Shown here: piece by piece, positions 35,464 to 43,930 of the stretch
How the letters are laid out: each line of letters begins with the position of its first letter
Numbering within the stretch: the stretch's first letter is position 1
The notes under the pieces: model-generated
What the model was told of the DNA's origin: nothing
The model's input: the letters and a program-made list of their open reading frames with translations, nothing else
The model's database searches: none
Translations under genes and position numbers: made by a program
Origin: Synechococcales cyanobacterium GL140_1_metabat_312
GTDB lineage: Bacteria; Cyanobacteriota; Cyanobacteriia; Leptolyngbyales; Leptolyngbyaceae
Direction: 5' to 3'
Length of the DNA: 64,000 nucleotides
Assembly (NCBI GenBank): GCA_025351345.1
Contig: JANXWB010000031.1
Span: 1 to 64,000, forward strand

Positions 35464-36768
35464 TTATTTTACAAGAAGATATTGTCGGATGGCCTGTCGC
35501 TGAATTTCTTTAAGGGGGCGATCGGTATGACGGGCAATCGTGGCACAGTCTTCGTACTCAGGTTGAATGTTATATACTTTACCGTTTCGTTCGGCGACTT
35601 TCAATTTAACGGGGTGGCCTTGAATTTGGATAGTTTCAAATCTACGAGTTAAAACCGATCGTTCCTGCAAACTTCGCCGAATGCCGATCGTTGTCGTTTC
35701 TTCAAATAAAATCTGTTCCAACCGATCGAGTTCTTCTGGTTTGCAAATGACGCTAATCAATGTTGCGGGACGGGACTTTTTCATGCCGATCGCCGTTGTA
35801 AATACATCCAGGGCACCATGATTGAGAAGCTTTTCAGTGGTATAGGCGATCGTTTGAGGTGAAAGATCGTCGATTTGGGTTTCGAGATGGGCAACGGTTT
35901 CAAGGTGTTCAGCTTCATGATGATGCTCCTCTTCATGGGAATGGTCTGAGTGACTATGTGAGTGACTATGAGCATGGCTGTGGGGTTGAATGGCAGATTT
36001 TGCATGAGTATGGGTACCGTAAGATTCACCGATCCAGAGGCGTAAAATATTGGGAATGGTGAGTTCCTGAGTGCCTGCGCCGAGGGCGATTTTTTGAATG
36101 ATCATTTCTGGCGGATGGCCGAAGTGGTGGGCAAGGGTTGTAACGATCGCAGCTCCCGTGGGCGTGACGAGTTCGCGATCGATGCGATTATAAAATACAG
36201 GGACATTTGCTTTTTCAAATAGTTTTAAGACGGCTGGAACCGGGACTGGAAGCCGACCATGGGCAGCCCAAATGGTCCCGCCGCCAGTAGGTAATGCAGA
36301 ACAATAGAAATGTTCAATTTTTAACCAATCCATTCCTAAACAAGTGCCGACAATATCTACGATCGCATCAACTGCTCCAACTTCATGGAAGAAGACTTGT
36401 TCTGCGGGTATGCCATGGACGGCTCCTTCGGCGATTGCAAGGTTCCGAAAGACTTCTAAACTCCATTTTTCAGCGCGATCAGGTAAGGTTGCACCAAGGA
36501 TCATCTTTTCGATTTCAGGCAATGTTCGGGAATGGGTATGGTCGTGGGAATGGGTATGGTCGGGTTGATTAACTAGGGTAACGATCGCTTTTGTGGCTTG
36601 TTGACCGTTATGAATCATTTGTTTTGAGCTGAGTTCGTATTCTTGATTGATACCGAGCCGATCGAGATGTTGGGTTAAATATTCAATGGGTACGCCTGCA
36701 TCAATTAAGGCACCTAAACACATATCGCCCGAAACGCCTGTGGGACAATCAAAATAAGCAACTTTCAT
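35464..36768 (-). CDS. larC: Nickel insertion protein LarC (DUF111)
   Basis: LarC puts nickel into the pincer cofactor of lactate racemase and relatives; 434 residues from the ATG at 36768 (the frame opens seven codons earlier). The N-terminal domain starts VAYFDCPTGVSGDM and shows HGIPAEQVFFHEVGAVDAIVDI. Two His-rich stretches stand out: HTHSHDHTHS at about 71-80 and a long H-x-H run at about 253-289, likely nickel-binding linkers. In lactobacilli larC needs a programmed frameshift, while here it is one open frame. No larA or larB is nearby. Its last codons form repeat B. Confidence 0.88.
   Translation of the reverse strand: MKVAYFDCPTGVSGDMCLGALIDAGVPIEYLTQHLDRLGINQEYELSSKQMIHNGQQATKAIVTLVNQPDHTHSHDHTHSRTLPEIEKMILGATLPDRAEKWSLEVFRNLAIAEGAVHGIPAEQVFFHEVGAVDAIVDIVGTCLGMDWLKIEHFYCSALPTGGGTIWAAHGRLPVPVPAVLKLFEKANVPVFYNRIDRELVTPTGAAIVTTLAHHFGHPPEMIIQKIALGAGTQELTIPNILRLWIGESYGTHTHAKSAIQPHSHAHSHSHSHSDHSHEEEHHHEAEHLETVAHLETQIDDLSPQTIAYTTEKLLNHGALDVFTTAIGMKKSRPATLISVICKPEELDRLEQILFEETTTIGIRRSLQERSVLTRRFETIQIQGHPVKLKVAERNGKVYNIQPEYEDCATIARHTDRPLKEIQRQAIRQYLLVK
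35482..35541 (-). repeat. Direct repeat B, 3' end of larC
   Basis: The part of larC (codons for RPLKEIQRQAIRQ and the bases before them) that matches repeat A. It belongs to the working gene, so element insertion left larC complete. 42 of 42 bases are identical over the core; four differences occur in the last 18. Confidence 0.85.
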
Positions 36769-36853
36769 GGTTTTTGTGAATGCGATCATTGGATCTAAGT
36801 TTAAATCAATATCAACTTCTTTTAAATTAGTATCAGTTTCTACGTGTTTTTGT

Positions 36854-36870
36854 GGGGAATAATATTCCCC
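36854..36870. promoter_or_regulatory. Perfect palindrome between larC and mntA
   Basis: GGGGAATAATATTCCCC is a 17-base perfect palindrome in the gap between the divergent larC and mntA genes. It sits about 85 bases from the larC start and 145 from the mntA start. It could be a metal- or antitoxin-regulator site; there is no T-run on either side, so it is not a terminator. Confidence 0.4.
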
Positions 36871-37013
36871 ATTTGAGTATTGGCGCGGGCGGGATGTGAT
36901 GATGATTTGGATGCATTAGATGGGATATTGGGATGAGCGATCGGGGATTTAGTGGGATTGCTGGATGATTTGGTATTACGATCGGGGATAGTAATGGTTT
37001 GGAAGTGATGAAT

Positions 37014-37325
37014 ATGAGTTCTGTGATGACGAAGACTGAGATTTTTCAATGTTTGCAAGATCAACAGCAAGTACTCAGAGGCTATGGGGTGAGTCGTTGC
37101 GGGTTGTTTGGTTCTTTTCGGACGGGGCTAGCGACAGAGAGAAGTGATGTGGATATGTTGGTGGTTTTTCAGCCGGAGATGAAGACCTTTAATAATTTTA
37201 TGGATTTGTGTTTCTTTTTGGAGGATTTGTTTGAGCGAAAGGTGGATGTGGTGACTCCGGAGTCGTTGAGTCCGTTTTTTGGGCAGCGAATTTTGGATGA
37301 GGTGGAATATGTCCCGCTCGGCTAA
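37014..37325 (+). CDS. mntA: MntA-type nucleotidyltransferase antitoxin
   Basis: A 103-residue minimal nucleotidyltransferase, ATG 37014, eight bases after a GGAAG ribosome site; several earlier starts are in frame. The catalytic signature GLFGSFRTGLATERSDVDMLV holds the GSF motif and the paired Asp of the polymerase-beta fold. Known MntA antitoxins neutralise HepT by attaching AMP to it. It overlaps hepT by 17 bases, the usual operon layout. The antitoxin looks intact while its toxin is not. Confidence 0.88.
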   Translation: MSSVMTKTEIFQCLQDQQQVLRGYGVSRCGLFGSFRTGLATERSDVDMLVVFQPEMKTFNNFMDLCFFLEDLFERKVDVVTPESLSPFFGQRILDEVEYVPLG

Positions 37326-37659
37326 GAATTATTTACAACATATTTTATTGGAAATGGATTTAATTTTGTAAAATTCAGAGGATTTAACTCAGGATGATTT
37401 CTTTAAGGATGAGCGACTAAAACGGGCTTTTGTTAGAAGTTTGGAGGTGATTGGAGAGGCATCCAAAAATTTGTCTCCTGACTTTAGGGACAATAATCCA
37501 CAGATTCCCTGGAGAAGGATGGCCGGGATGCGAGACAAGTTAATTCATGAGTATTTTGGGGTTGATTATGACGTTATTTGGGATGTAATTAGTTATCAGA
37601 TTCCTATTTTGCGTCATGAGATTAGAATTTTGATTGATGGCTTATTAGATAGGAAGTAA
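37309..37659 (+). pseudogene. hepT: HepT toxin gene (RNase) interrupted by a nonsense codon
   Basis: Starts at ATG 37309 inside the end of mntA. After 20 codons an in-frame TAA stands at 37369-37371, then the same frame continues as a clear HepT to 37659 (NSEDLTQDDFFKDERLK, RAFVRSLEVIGEA). The catalytic RX4HxY motif is intact in RDKLIHEY. HepT is an RNase toxin that MntA blocks. One base change (for example AAA to TAA) would explain the stop. A TTG restart at 37441 would give only the C-terminal 72 residues. The toxin is probably dead, unless read-through occurs. Confidence 0.82.
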
Positions 37660-37682
37660 TTTTAGATAGGGAGTAGTTTCTA

Positions 37683-37997
37683 ATGGTTCATTCATTACGA
37701 GATCTTGATAATCGATCGCAAAAGCACAAAATAAGAACAGAAGTAAAACAACGGTTTGGCGGGTCTTGTGCCTATTGTGGCTGCACTCCTCCCGTACTGA
37801 CTTTGGATCATGTTGTAGCTAGGTGCAAAGGCGGGTTTGACGTACGATCGAACCTCGTTGGGGCTTGTCGGCGCTGTAACAACAGTAAAAAAAGCAAAGA
37901 ACTATGGCAATGGTGGCAATCCTCGCCTTGGTGGTGTGAATTACGTGCACAGAGACTTTCGAGTGAAGTATTGATATGCAAGGTTAAACGATCGTAA
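37683..37997 (+). CDS. Small HNH endonuclease
   Basis: A 104-residue protein with a compact HNH domain: CAYC (Cys29, Cys32), LDHVVARCKGG (His43), SNLVGACRRCNNSKK (Asn58, Cys62, Cys65, Asn66/67). The four Cys hold a zinc and the His/Asn residues bind the catalytic metal. No other domain is attached. HNH proteins of this size can be homing-type or restriction-type nucleases. It sits right behind the damaged toxin gene, in the same direction. Confidence 0.85.
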   Translation: MVHSLRDLDNRSQKHKIRTEVKQRFGGSCAYCGCTPPVLTLDHVVARCKGGFDVRSNLVGACRRCNNSKKSKELWQWWQSSPWWCELRAQRLSSEVLICKVKRS

Positions 37998-38016
37998 TCC
38001 TAAATTATGGTCACGA

Positions 38017-38868
38017 TCATCGTCGCCAAATCGCATCCGCCACGCGCATGACATCATACATTTCAGCTACATCGTGCACCCGGAGGATGTTTGCACCATT
38101 TGCGATCGCCCCGCAACAAGTCGCCGCCGTTCCCCAAATGCGTTTACTCGGATCGCTCTCGCCTAGAATCTTACCAATAAAACTCTTGCGCGATGGACCG
38201 ACTAGAATTGGACAATTAAGAATTTTGAATTTTGCTAATTCTTGAAGCAATTGCAAACTTTGTTCAGAAGTCTTTGCAAACCCAATGCCAGGATCAATAA
38301 TGATTTTATTTGAATCAATACCAGACGCGATCGCAGCTTTAATTCGAGATTGTAAAAAAGTAATGATTTCACTAGTAAGATTATCGTATTGTGTAAGTTT
38401 TTGCATTGTTTTCGGAGTTCCGCGTAAATGCATCAAAATAATCGGTACATTCAATGCCGCAACCGTAGAAAGCATTTCATTATCAAATATTGCACCGGAA
38501 ATATCATTAATCATATCGGCTCCAGCTTCGATCACTTCTTTAGCCACGATTGCTTTTGTCGTATCGATCGAAATCATAATAGTGTCAAAACTTCGATCGG
38601 CCCGAATCGCCTTCACCACTGGGATTACCCGATGGAGTTCGTTTTCTAAACTGACCTCCGCAGCATTCGGCTTCGTGGATTGTCCGCCAATATCTAGAAT
38701 GTCTACGCCGTGATCTCGCATATGTGTCGCTTGAACGATCGCAGCATTCACATCATCATACAATCCGCCATCGCTAAAACTATCCGGCGTTACATTCAGA
38801 ATGCCCATCAGGTAAGTCCGGGATCCCCAGTTGAACGGATAGTTGCGGGTTTGAACGTAAGGTTGCAT
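38017..38868 (-). CDS. folP: Dihydropteroate synthase
   Basis: Folate pathway enzyme, joins p-aminobenzoate to the pterin pyrophosphate; the sulfonamide target. 283 residues, TIM barrel. LMGILNVTPDSFSDGG and DIGGQSTKP are the two signature loops, and the C-terminal VGPSRKSFIG carries the pterin-phosphate Lys and Ser. The usual DIGGESTRP reads DIGGQSTKP, a mild change. The gene is single here. The 292-base gap that follows holds several CGATCG words and no clear feature. Confidence 0.93.
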   Translation of the reverse strand: MQPYVQTRNYPFNWGSRTYLMGILNVTPDSFSDGGLYDDVNAAIVQATHMRDHGVDILDIGGQSTKPNAAEVSLENELHRVIPVVKAIRADRSFDTIMISIDTTKAIVAKEVIEAGADMINDISGAIFDNEMLSTVAALNVPIILMHLRGTPKTMQKLTQYDNLTSEIITFLQSRIKAAIASGIDSNKIIIDPGIGFAKTSEQSLQLLQELAKFKILNCPILVGPSRKSFIGKILGESDPSKRIWGTAATCCGAIANGANILRVHDVAEMYDVMRVADAIWRR

Positions 38869-39160
38869 GAGTCAATCGGATGTATTTAGTGATGTAGTTC
38901 AGTGTAAATGAGCTGGGGTCGTTAAACAATTTTCACTGTCGGAAAATGATAAGTAAAAGGTCAGGAAATTATTCCGATCGGAACCATAGCATGAGAAGCA
39001 CGATCGTCAATCCAACGCAGGGCCAGAGAATCTAGGCATTATTGAATTAAAGTATGAATTAAAAATTGCTCCAGTGATAGGCACTGCGATCGCAACCTTC
39101 ATAATCCCTAACTCCAGCAACGTCTACTCCAGATCCTGCGGCCTTGCGTTTACCCGTGCT

Positions 39161-39829
39161 TTAGGTCAGTGCTCTAAACATGCCACGCAGTTCACCAGCG
39201 CGATTTTTTTTGGTGTGGAAATCCATGTAGAGATTACCAGCCTGCAACGCTTGCAGTTGTTCAGTAGAAAGGGTGTACTCTCCCATCAGCCGCCCCCCTA
39301 AGCCACTAGAATTCAGCATAACCGTCAGCGCATATTGGAAAGGTCCATTCTTACCCGGTTCGCCGCGATGAATGTGGACTGCCGAAGTGATATTAGGATT
39401 TGGAGGGGTAACCGGATCGCTAGTGTAGTCTCGGAGAGCGCTGGATAAGCTACTGAAGTCACCGCGCACAATTAAGCGATCGCCGACTAATACGGCACCA
39501 GCCACAGCTCTCGCATCTGTCATTGGCATGTTTGGTACGACGCCCTCTGCGGTCAGAATAGCCACATAGCGCTGGCTCAAGTCCATCGGCCCCATTCCCG
39601 TATTCTGCGCCACTAGCGTCGCCTCGCGCAAATCTGCCATTAAATGCTGATTTATCGGTTCTACTGTTGGCGACTGACTCCATACCGGGGTTGCGATCGC
39701 AGTCAGCCATAAACAAGACATTAACCCTAAGAATCCGGCCAACCAAACATTACCCCGAACTCGAGCGCTTTGCCCGAAACCACGACTGCGACGAAACCAG
39801 TTGAAGAACGACTGTGAAGACTTACTCAT
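39161..39829 (-). CDS. CHRD domain protein, exported
   Basis: A 222-residue protein with an N-terminal membrane segment at about 28-50 (VWLAGFLGLMSCLWLTAIATPV) that acts as a signal or anchor. The C-terminal half is a CHRD domain: ITSAVHIHRGEPGKNGPFQYAL and LQALQAGNLYMDFHTKKNRAGELRG. CHRD domains are extracellular beta-sandwiches of unknown bacterial role. Residues 70-110 are a distinct segment without matches known to me. Confidence 0.8.
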   Translation of the reverse strand: MSKSSQSFFNWFRRSRGFGQSARVRGNVWLAGFLGLMSCLWLTAIATPVWSQSPTVEPINQHLMADLREATLVAQNTGMGPMDLSQRYVAILTAEGVVPNMPMTDARAVAGAVLVGDRLIVRGDFSSLSSALRDYTSDPVTPPNPNITSAVHIHRGEPGKNGPFQYALTVMLNSSGLGGRLMGEYTLSTEQLQALQAGNLYMDFHTKKNRAGELRGMFRALT

Positions 39830-39887
39830 TAAATTTATCCTTTTAAAAAGTCAATTGAATTAAAATTATACGCTAGCAATTTCGGTT

Positions 39888-40481
39888 TTAATGTCTTGGT
39901 TCCGACATCTCAAGAATTTCGACAATATCACTAATTTCCCCTCGTCGAAACTGTCCCGCTGCAAGATTCGCCATTTGATTACCCAGATTATGCCGATCGC
40001 TTTCTAAGCCATATCGATCGCGGTTTTTAACTTGGGCTAATCTCCCTTTTCGACCTAGCGCATCACTATGCCCCATGATGTGGTGGAAGGTGGCGAATAC
40101 TTTGGGATTTGTTTGAAGTTCCAAAAGCTGGAGCCAGAGATCACGATCGTCAATAGAATTGCCCTTGGTATTAAGCCAGCCATTATGTTGCCATTTATCA
40201 ATCCAGTTATGATTAATAGCATCGATCGCATATTTAGAATCTGAAAAGATTGAACTCGATTGTGAATACTGTTTCAAGTATTGTAATGCTGTGATTAAGG
40301 CTAAAAGTTCTACCCGCTGATGAGTGCTGTGGGCTTCTGTTCCACCCAACGTGATTGTAGTATCGTCACTAAACCAAATAATAGCTGCATAGCCGCAAAC
40401 GCCACGTCCACCATAGGGTGCATATCCTCCACTTCCGTCGGTATAGATGGCATTGATCAAAGGAGGCGCTTGCACGGGCAA
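39888..40481 (-). CDS. rnhA: Ribonuclease HI
   Basis: Degrades the RNA strand of RNA-DNA hybrids, 197 residues. The four acidic catalytic residues are found in YTDGSGG (Asp), HQRVELLALITAL (Glu), FSDSKYAID (Asp) and the C-terminal NRYGLESDRHN region (Asp). The order and the WLNTKGNSIDDRDLW stretch are as in bacterial RNase HI. It is slightly long because of loops near the C-terminus. Divergent from the decayed glycosyltransferase that follows. Confidence 0.9.
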   Translation of the reverse strand: MPVQAPPLINAIYTDGSGGYAPYGGRGVCGYAAIIWFSDDTTITLGGTEAHSTHQRVELLALITALQYLKQYSQSSSIFSDSKYAIDAINHNWIDKWQHNGWLNTKGNSIDDRDLWLQLLELQTNPKVFATFHHIMGHSDALGRKGRLAQVKNRDRYGLESDRHNLGNQMANLAAGQFRRGEISDIVEILEMSEPRH

Positions 40482-40536
40482 TGTTAGGGCTTGTAAAGTG
40501 GGCTTAATTTAATTTTAAGGGCTTTTGGGAACCGGA

Positions 40537-41176
40537 ATGCATATTACAATTTTGACCTATGGTTCTCGCGGAGATATTCAGTTATTTATGGCGCTGGGTG
40601 TGGAGTTGATGCGATCGGCTCACACCGTTCGGATGGCGGTGCCGGGACTATTTAAAGACTTCATAATCGCTCAAGAGCCAGAATTTGCGGCCTTATCGCG
40701 ACAGAATTGACAGAAATAGTACTTGCTTCATTGTTGAAATCGGGACAGCGCGGATTGTTATTGTCCAGATGGGGTGGTGGTGAACAAACAGATTTGCCCG
40801 ATACCGTATTACCCGATACCGTATTAAAGATAGATTTACCACCCCACGATTGGTTATTGCCGAAATGGCTGCTGTCATTCATCATGGTGGTGCCGGGAAG
40901 ACTGCCGCTGCATTACGATCGGGCCGTCCATCCATGGCTGTTCCGTTCTTTGGAGATCAACCATTTTGGGGCGGTCGAATTGCAATACTGGGTGTAGGTG
41001 TGCGAGCTGTGCCGAGGCTTCAGTTATCGATTGATACCTTATCAGAATCTATTAACGCATTAGCTAACGATCAGGGTTTCAAAGCTAATGCAAAACAATT
41101 AGCCAGTCAAATTACTTCGGAAAATGGAACTCAAAATGCAGTTCAAATCATTCAATCCCATTATTTATATCAGTAG
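40537..41176 (+). pseudogene. Decayed UGT-like glycosyltransferase
   Basis: Three pieces of one gene are spread over 640 bases. The N-terminal piece (40537-40710) starts MHITILTYGSRGD, the hallmark of UDP-glycosyltransferases of the sterol/macrolide type. The second (from 40707, another frame) holds SGQRGLLLSRWGG and PPHDWLLPK. The third (40850-41176) has HHGGAGKTAAALRSGRPSMAV. A region of about 170 residues is missing between the first two, a one-base loss near 40860 shifts the frame, and a 15-bp repeat at 40797-40826 duplicates five codons. Normal length is above 400 residues. No intact product is possible. Confidence 0.85.
40797..40826 (+). repeat. 15-bp tandem duplication inside the glycosyltransferase pseudogene
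   Basis: CCCGATACCGTATTA occurs twice in a row (40797-40811, 40812-40826). It repeats the peptide PDTVL, which occurs once in intact family members, so it is a later slip. Confidence 0.8.
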
Positions 41177-41337
41177 ATAATCAAATTCTGTAGAGGGTCT
41201 CCGTAAATTTGCGGAATCCGAATCCATTCTTTTGTATGAAGGGAAAGAGAGCAATCGTGAAGCTTGCATCAAGAAAGCCAAGCGATCGTAACTTTGAATT
41301 GTGGTTACATGCCCCCAATCTTCATTCATTAAGATTC

Positions 41338-41871
41338 ATGAAATCCTCCACACTTATTCCTGAAAATAAAATGTTTAGTTCCATTTTAGAAAGCTTGCTT
41401 GATGCTGTTCTAATTGCTGATGTTCAAGGTGCATTACTCTACACTAATCTCTCCGCTCAAAAAATTTGTCGTCAATTAAACATCGTTAATCTTCAGACCC
41501 ATGCTATTTGGAGCATTTGTGAACTCCTTAAGTCCCAAATCGATCGAGCCTTAATTTTAGAATCAGATTTAACAATCGCACAAACTCACTATCGAATCCG
41601 AGTTCAATGGCTCAATTCAATTGAAGAAGCTCAAGATAGTCGATTAATTGTGCGTTTTGAAAATCAACAGCATTCTATTCGCTGTACGGCTGTTTTGGAT
41701 GCGCAATACTTTAGGCTGACTCCGCGCGAATCAGAAGTATGGGATTTGCGAAATCAAGGCCGATCGCGTCGTGAAATTGCAGATCAGTTGTATATTTCGA
41801 TCGATACGGTCAAGAAACATTTAGCAAACATTCAAATGAAACGTCAAACCTACCTTGAGGCTAGTAATTAA
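41338..41871 (+). CDS. LuxR-type HTH regulator with N-terminal PAS-like domain
   Basis: A 177-residue protein taken from ATG 41338; the frame is open upstream to ATG 41236 and TTG 41209, and none of these has a good ribosome site. The N-terminal half, LESLLDAVLIADVQGALLYTN, resembles a PAS sensor. The C-terminal 60 residues are a LuxR helix-turn-helix: LTPRESEVWDLRNQGRSRREIADQLYIS, followed by DTVKKHLANIQMK. It lies just upstream of the polyketide cluster in the same direction, so it could control it. Confidence 0.78.
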   Translation: MKSSTLIPENKMFSSILESLLDAVLIADVQGALLYTNLSAQKICRQLNIVNLQTHAIWSICELLKSQIDRALILESDLTIAQTHYRIRVQWLNSIEEAQDSRLIVRFENQQHSIRCTAVLDAQYFRLTPRESEVWDLRNQGRSRREIADQLYISIDTVKKHLANIQMKRQTYLEASN

Positions 41872-41911
41872 TGGATTACGTCTAACGTCCCCCGATTTCG
41901 AGTTAAAACGC

Positions 41912-41917
41912 TATAAT
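41912..41917 (+). promoter_or_regulatory. Candidate -10 upstream of the polyketide synthase gene
   Basis: TATAAT in GCTATAATC, 123 bases before the polyketide synthase start and 40 after the stop of the LuxR-type gene. No matching -35 is visible, so an activator may be required. Confidence 0.3.
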
Positions 41918-42039
41918 CAGGAGCATCGTCTATCCCCTTTTAAAACATGAATACTCCTTTTAAAATACGAACTTTTCGCCCTCTGTAGTGCCTGTATAGC
42001 TCAGTTCTGTTATCGCTTGGACACTGCCCAAGATTTTCT

Positions 42040-43152
42040 ATGCATACTGTTCTAGAATCGATTGCAACAGCAAATCCTCCGTTTGAAATCACCCAAAATC
42101 AGGCATTAGCGTTTTTGTCCAGATTGGAAAGCATTTCACCAACGTTGTACGATCGTGCGGCTCAAATTTATCAAAAATCTGGCATCGATCGTCGATATAC
42201 CTCCATTCAAGACTATTTAACAGAACCACCGAATTTCAGTTTTTACCCAAATAATTGGAGATTAGAACCTGTTCCGAGTACCTTCGATCGTAATAAGCTC
42301 TATCAAATTTATGCCACAAAAATTGCAATCTCAGCCGCTAAACAAGCAATTCAAGATGCAAAGCTAAATGTAGATGATATTACTCATTTGATTGTAGTAA
42401 GTTGCACTGGATTTTCCGCACCCGGTTTAGATGTCCATTTGGTCCAGCAATTGGGCCTTAGAAATGATGTCGATCGTACTATTATTGGATTCATGGGATG
42501 TTGTGCAGCATTTAATGGATTGAAGAATGCCCATGCAATTTGTCAGAGTAATCCAAAGGCACGCGTATTATTAGTGTGTGTGGAATTGTGCACGTTGCAT
42601 TTTCAGAATGAGAATTCATTAGAAAATGTAGTAATCAATGCAATTTTTGGAGATGGTGCCGCCGCCGCAATTTTGTCTTCGCAATCTGACTCCGATGCGG
42701 CTGGGAAGCTGGCCTATGTGGATGGAGCGAGTGTTTTAGCCGATGATACGCTGGGTCTAATGAGTTGGGCCATTGGAAATACTGGTTTTCTGATGGGATT
42801 ATCGGCCAAGGTTCCTAATGCAATTGCTCAGCATTTACCAAACTACTTAACTCAGTTACTCGATCGAAATGCTCTAACTCAAGCTGATATTAATTTTTGG
42901 GCTGTGCATCCCGGCGGACGACAAATCCTGGATAAAGTTCAGGCATTATTTACATTAGAAGATAGCTTAATTCAAGACTCCTATGAAGTTCTTAAACAAT
43001 ATGGCAACATGAGTTCCTGTACTATTTTATTTATTTTAAAACGATTGCTTTCACAGCACAATAGTGGGCAGAAGTTACAAAATGGATTAGCGATGGCATT
43101 TGGTCCAGGGTTGACCATAGAAGGATGTTTATTTCAGCAAGTGGCCTCTTAA
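42040..43152 (+). CDS. Type III polyketide synthase (chalcone/stilbene synthase family)
   Basis: Homodimeric condensing enzyme, 370 residues, that extends an acyl-CoA starter with malonyl-CoA and cyclises the product. The Cys-His-Asn triad is visible: Cys154 in GFMGCCAAFNG, His290 in FWAVHPGG and Asn323 in YGNMSSCT. GFGPGLTIE-type sequence near the C-terminus is AFGPGLTIEG. Bacterial members make alkylresorcinols, alkylpyrones or tetrahydroxynaphthalene. It is followed at 32 bases by a methyltransferase and then a flavoprotein, the set of tailoring steps expected for a phenolic lipid. Confidence 0.93.
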   Translation: MHTVLESIATANPPFEITQNQALAFLSRLESISPTLYDRAAQIYQKSGIDRRYTSIQDYLTEPPNFSFYPNNWRLEPVPSTFDRNKLYQIYATKIAISAAKQAIQDAKLNVDDITHLIVVSCTGFSAPGLDVHLVQQLGLRNDVDRTIIGFMGCCAAFNGLKNAHAICQSNPKARVLLVCVELCTLHFQNENSLENVVINAIFGDGAAAAILSSQSDSDAAGKLAYVDGASVLADDTLGLMSWAIGNTGFLMGLSAKVPNAIAQHLPNYLTQLLDRNALTQADINFWAVHPGGRQILDKVQALFTLEDSLIQDSYEVLKQYGNMSSCTILFILKRLLSQHNSGQKLQNGLAMAFGPGLTIEGCLFQQVAS

Positions 43153-43184
43153 AATTACTATCTTAAACCTGCTACCTTAGACCT

Positions 43185-43919
43185 ATGATCTCTTTCCAAA
43201 CTCGCACCGATGAAGATGAATTGATGGATGATTTTTCCATCACGGATATCCGCCTCACCAGCGCTCTCGAAGAACTTCGGACCGTGAATCAATTTCTCGG
43301 GGGTTATGACACAACAATGGCCGTGTTGGCTCCCTGGCTGAAGACTCGATCGCAAACCAATTCTAAGCCCATCCGAATTCTAGATCTCGGTACAGGTATT
43401 GCAGATTTCCCCGAATACATTGTGTCTTGGGCCGCCAAACAATCTCCAACCATTGATCTCGAACTGGTTGCGATCGATGCAAACCCCGCCACCGTAGATT
43501 ATGCTCGTCAGTCATTATCTAAACGTTTACCCGAGGCATTGAGTTCTAAAATTCGGGTGGAAGTCGCTGATGCCTTAGCGTTGCCCTATGGTGATGGTGA
43601 ATTTGATGTTGTGATGGGTGCAATGTTCTTACATCATTTTGCTGAAGAACGGGCGATCGCAATTGTTCATTCAATGAATCGAGTGTCAAAGGGCGGGATT
43701 CTGATTAATGATCTTCATCGTCATCCGTTGGCTTACTATAGTTTTTATACCTTAAGTCGGTTGTTTCAAGCTTCAGAAATGGTACAAAATGATGGGCCAA
43801 TTTCAGTACTGAGAGGCTTTCGTGGCCCTGAGCTGGAGACGATCGCCCAGAAAGCTGGACTGAAGAATTTTACAGTGAGTTGGCGTTGGCCATTTCGTTG
43901 GTTATTAAGTACTCTTTAG
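43185..43919 (+). CDS. Class I SAM methyltransferase of the polyketide cluster
   Basis: A 244-residue methyltransferase with SAM-binding motif ILDLGTGIADFPEYI, an acidic ribose motif VAIDANPA and VADALALPYGDGEFDVVMGAMFLHHF, like UbiE/small-molecule methylases. It probably O- or C-methylates the polyketide ring. It lies between the type III polyketide synthase and the FAD oxidoreductase, 11 bases before the latter, so translation is coupled. Confidence 0.85.
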   Translation: MISFQTRTDEDELMDDFSITDIRLTSALEELRTVNQFLGGYDTTMAVLAPWLKTRSQTNSKPIRILDLGTGIADFPEYIVSWAAKQSPTIDLELVAIDANPATVDYARQSLSKRLPEALSSKIRVEVADALALPYGDGEFDVVMGAMFLHHFAEERAIAIVHSMNRVSKGGILINDLHRHPLAYYSFYTLSRLFQASEMVQNDGPISVLRGFRGPELETIAQKAGLKNFTVSWRWPFRWLLSTL

Positions 43920-43930
43920 TGGAATGTTGC

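Larger units (their letters stand above)
33503..35481. mobile_element. Two-gene cassette inserted at the 3' end of larC
   Basis: A 1,979-base unit, from one larC-end repeat to the next, holding only the AAA ATPase gene and the Toprim/DUF4276-like gene. The repeats are in direct orientation, like attL/attR of an element that restores the gene end it inserts into. No integrase, transposase or tRNA is present inside. CGATCG words inside suggest a donor from the cyanobacteria. Mechanism is inferred. Confidence 0.6.

Noticed and set aside
36294-36572. Plus-strand open frames inside larC
   Set aside because: Shadows of larC, with His-codon repeats on the other strand producing low-complexity peptides.
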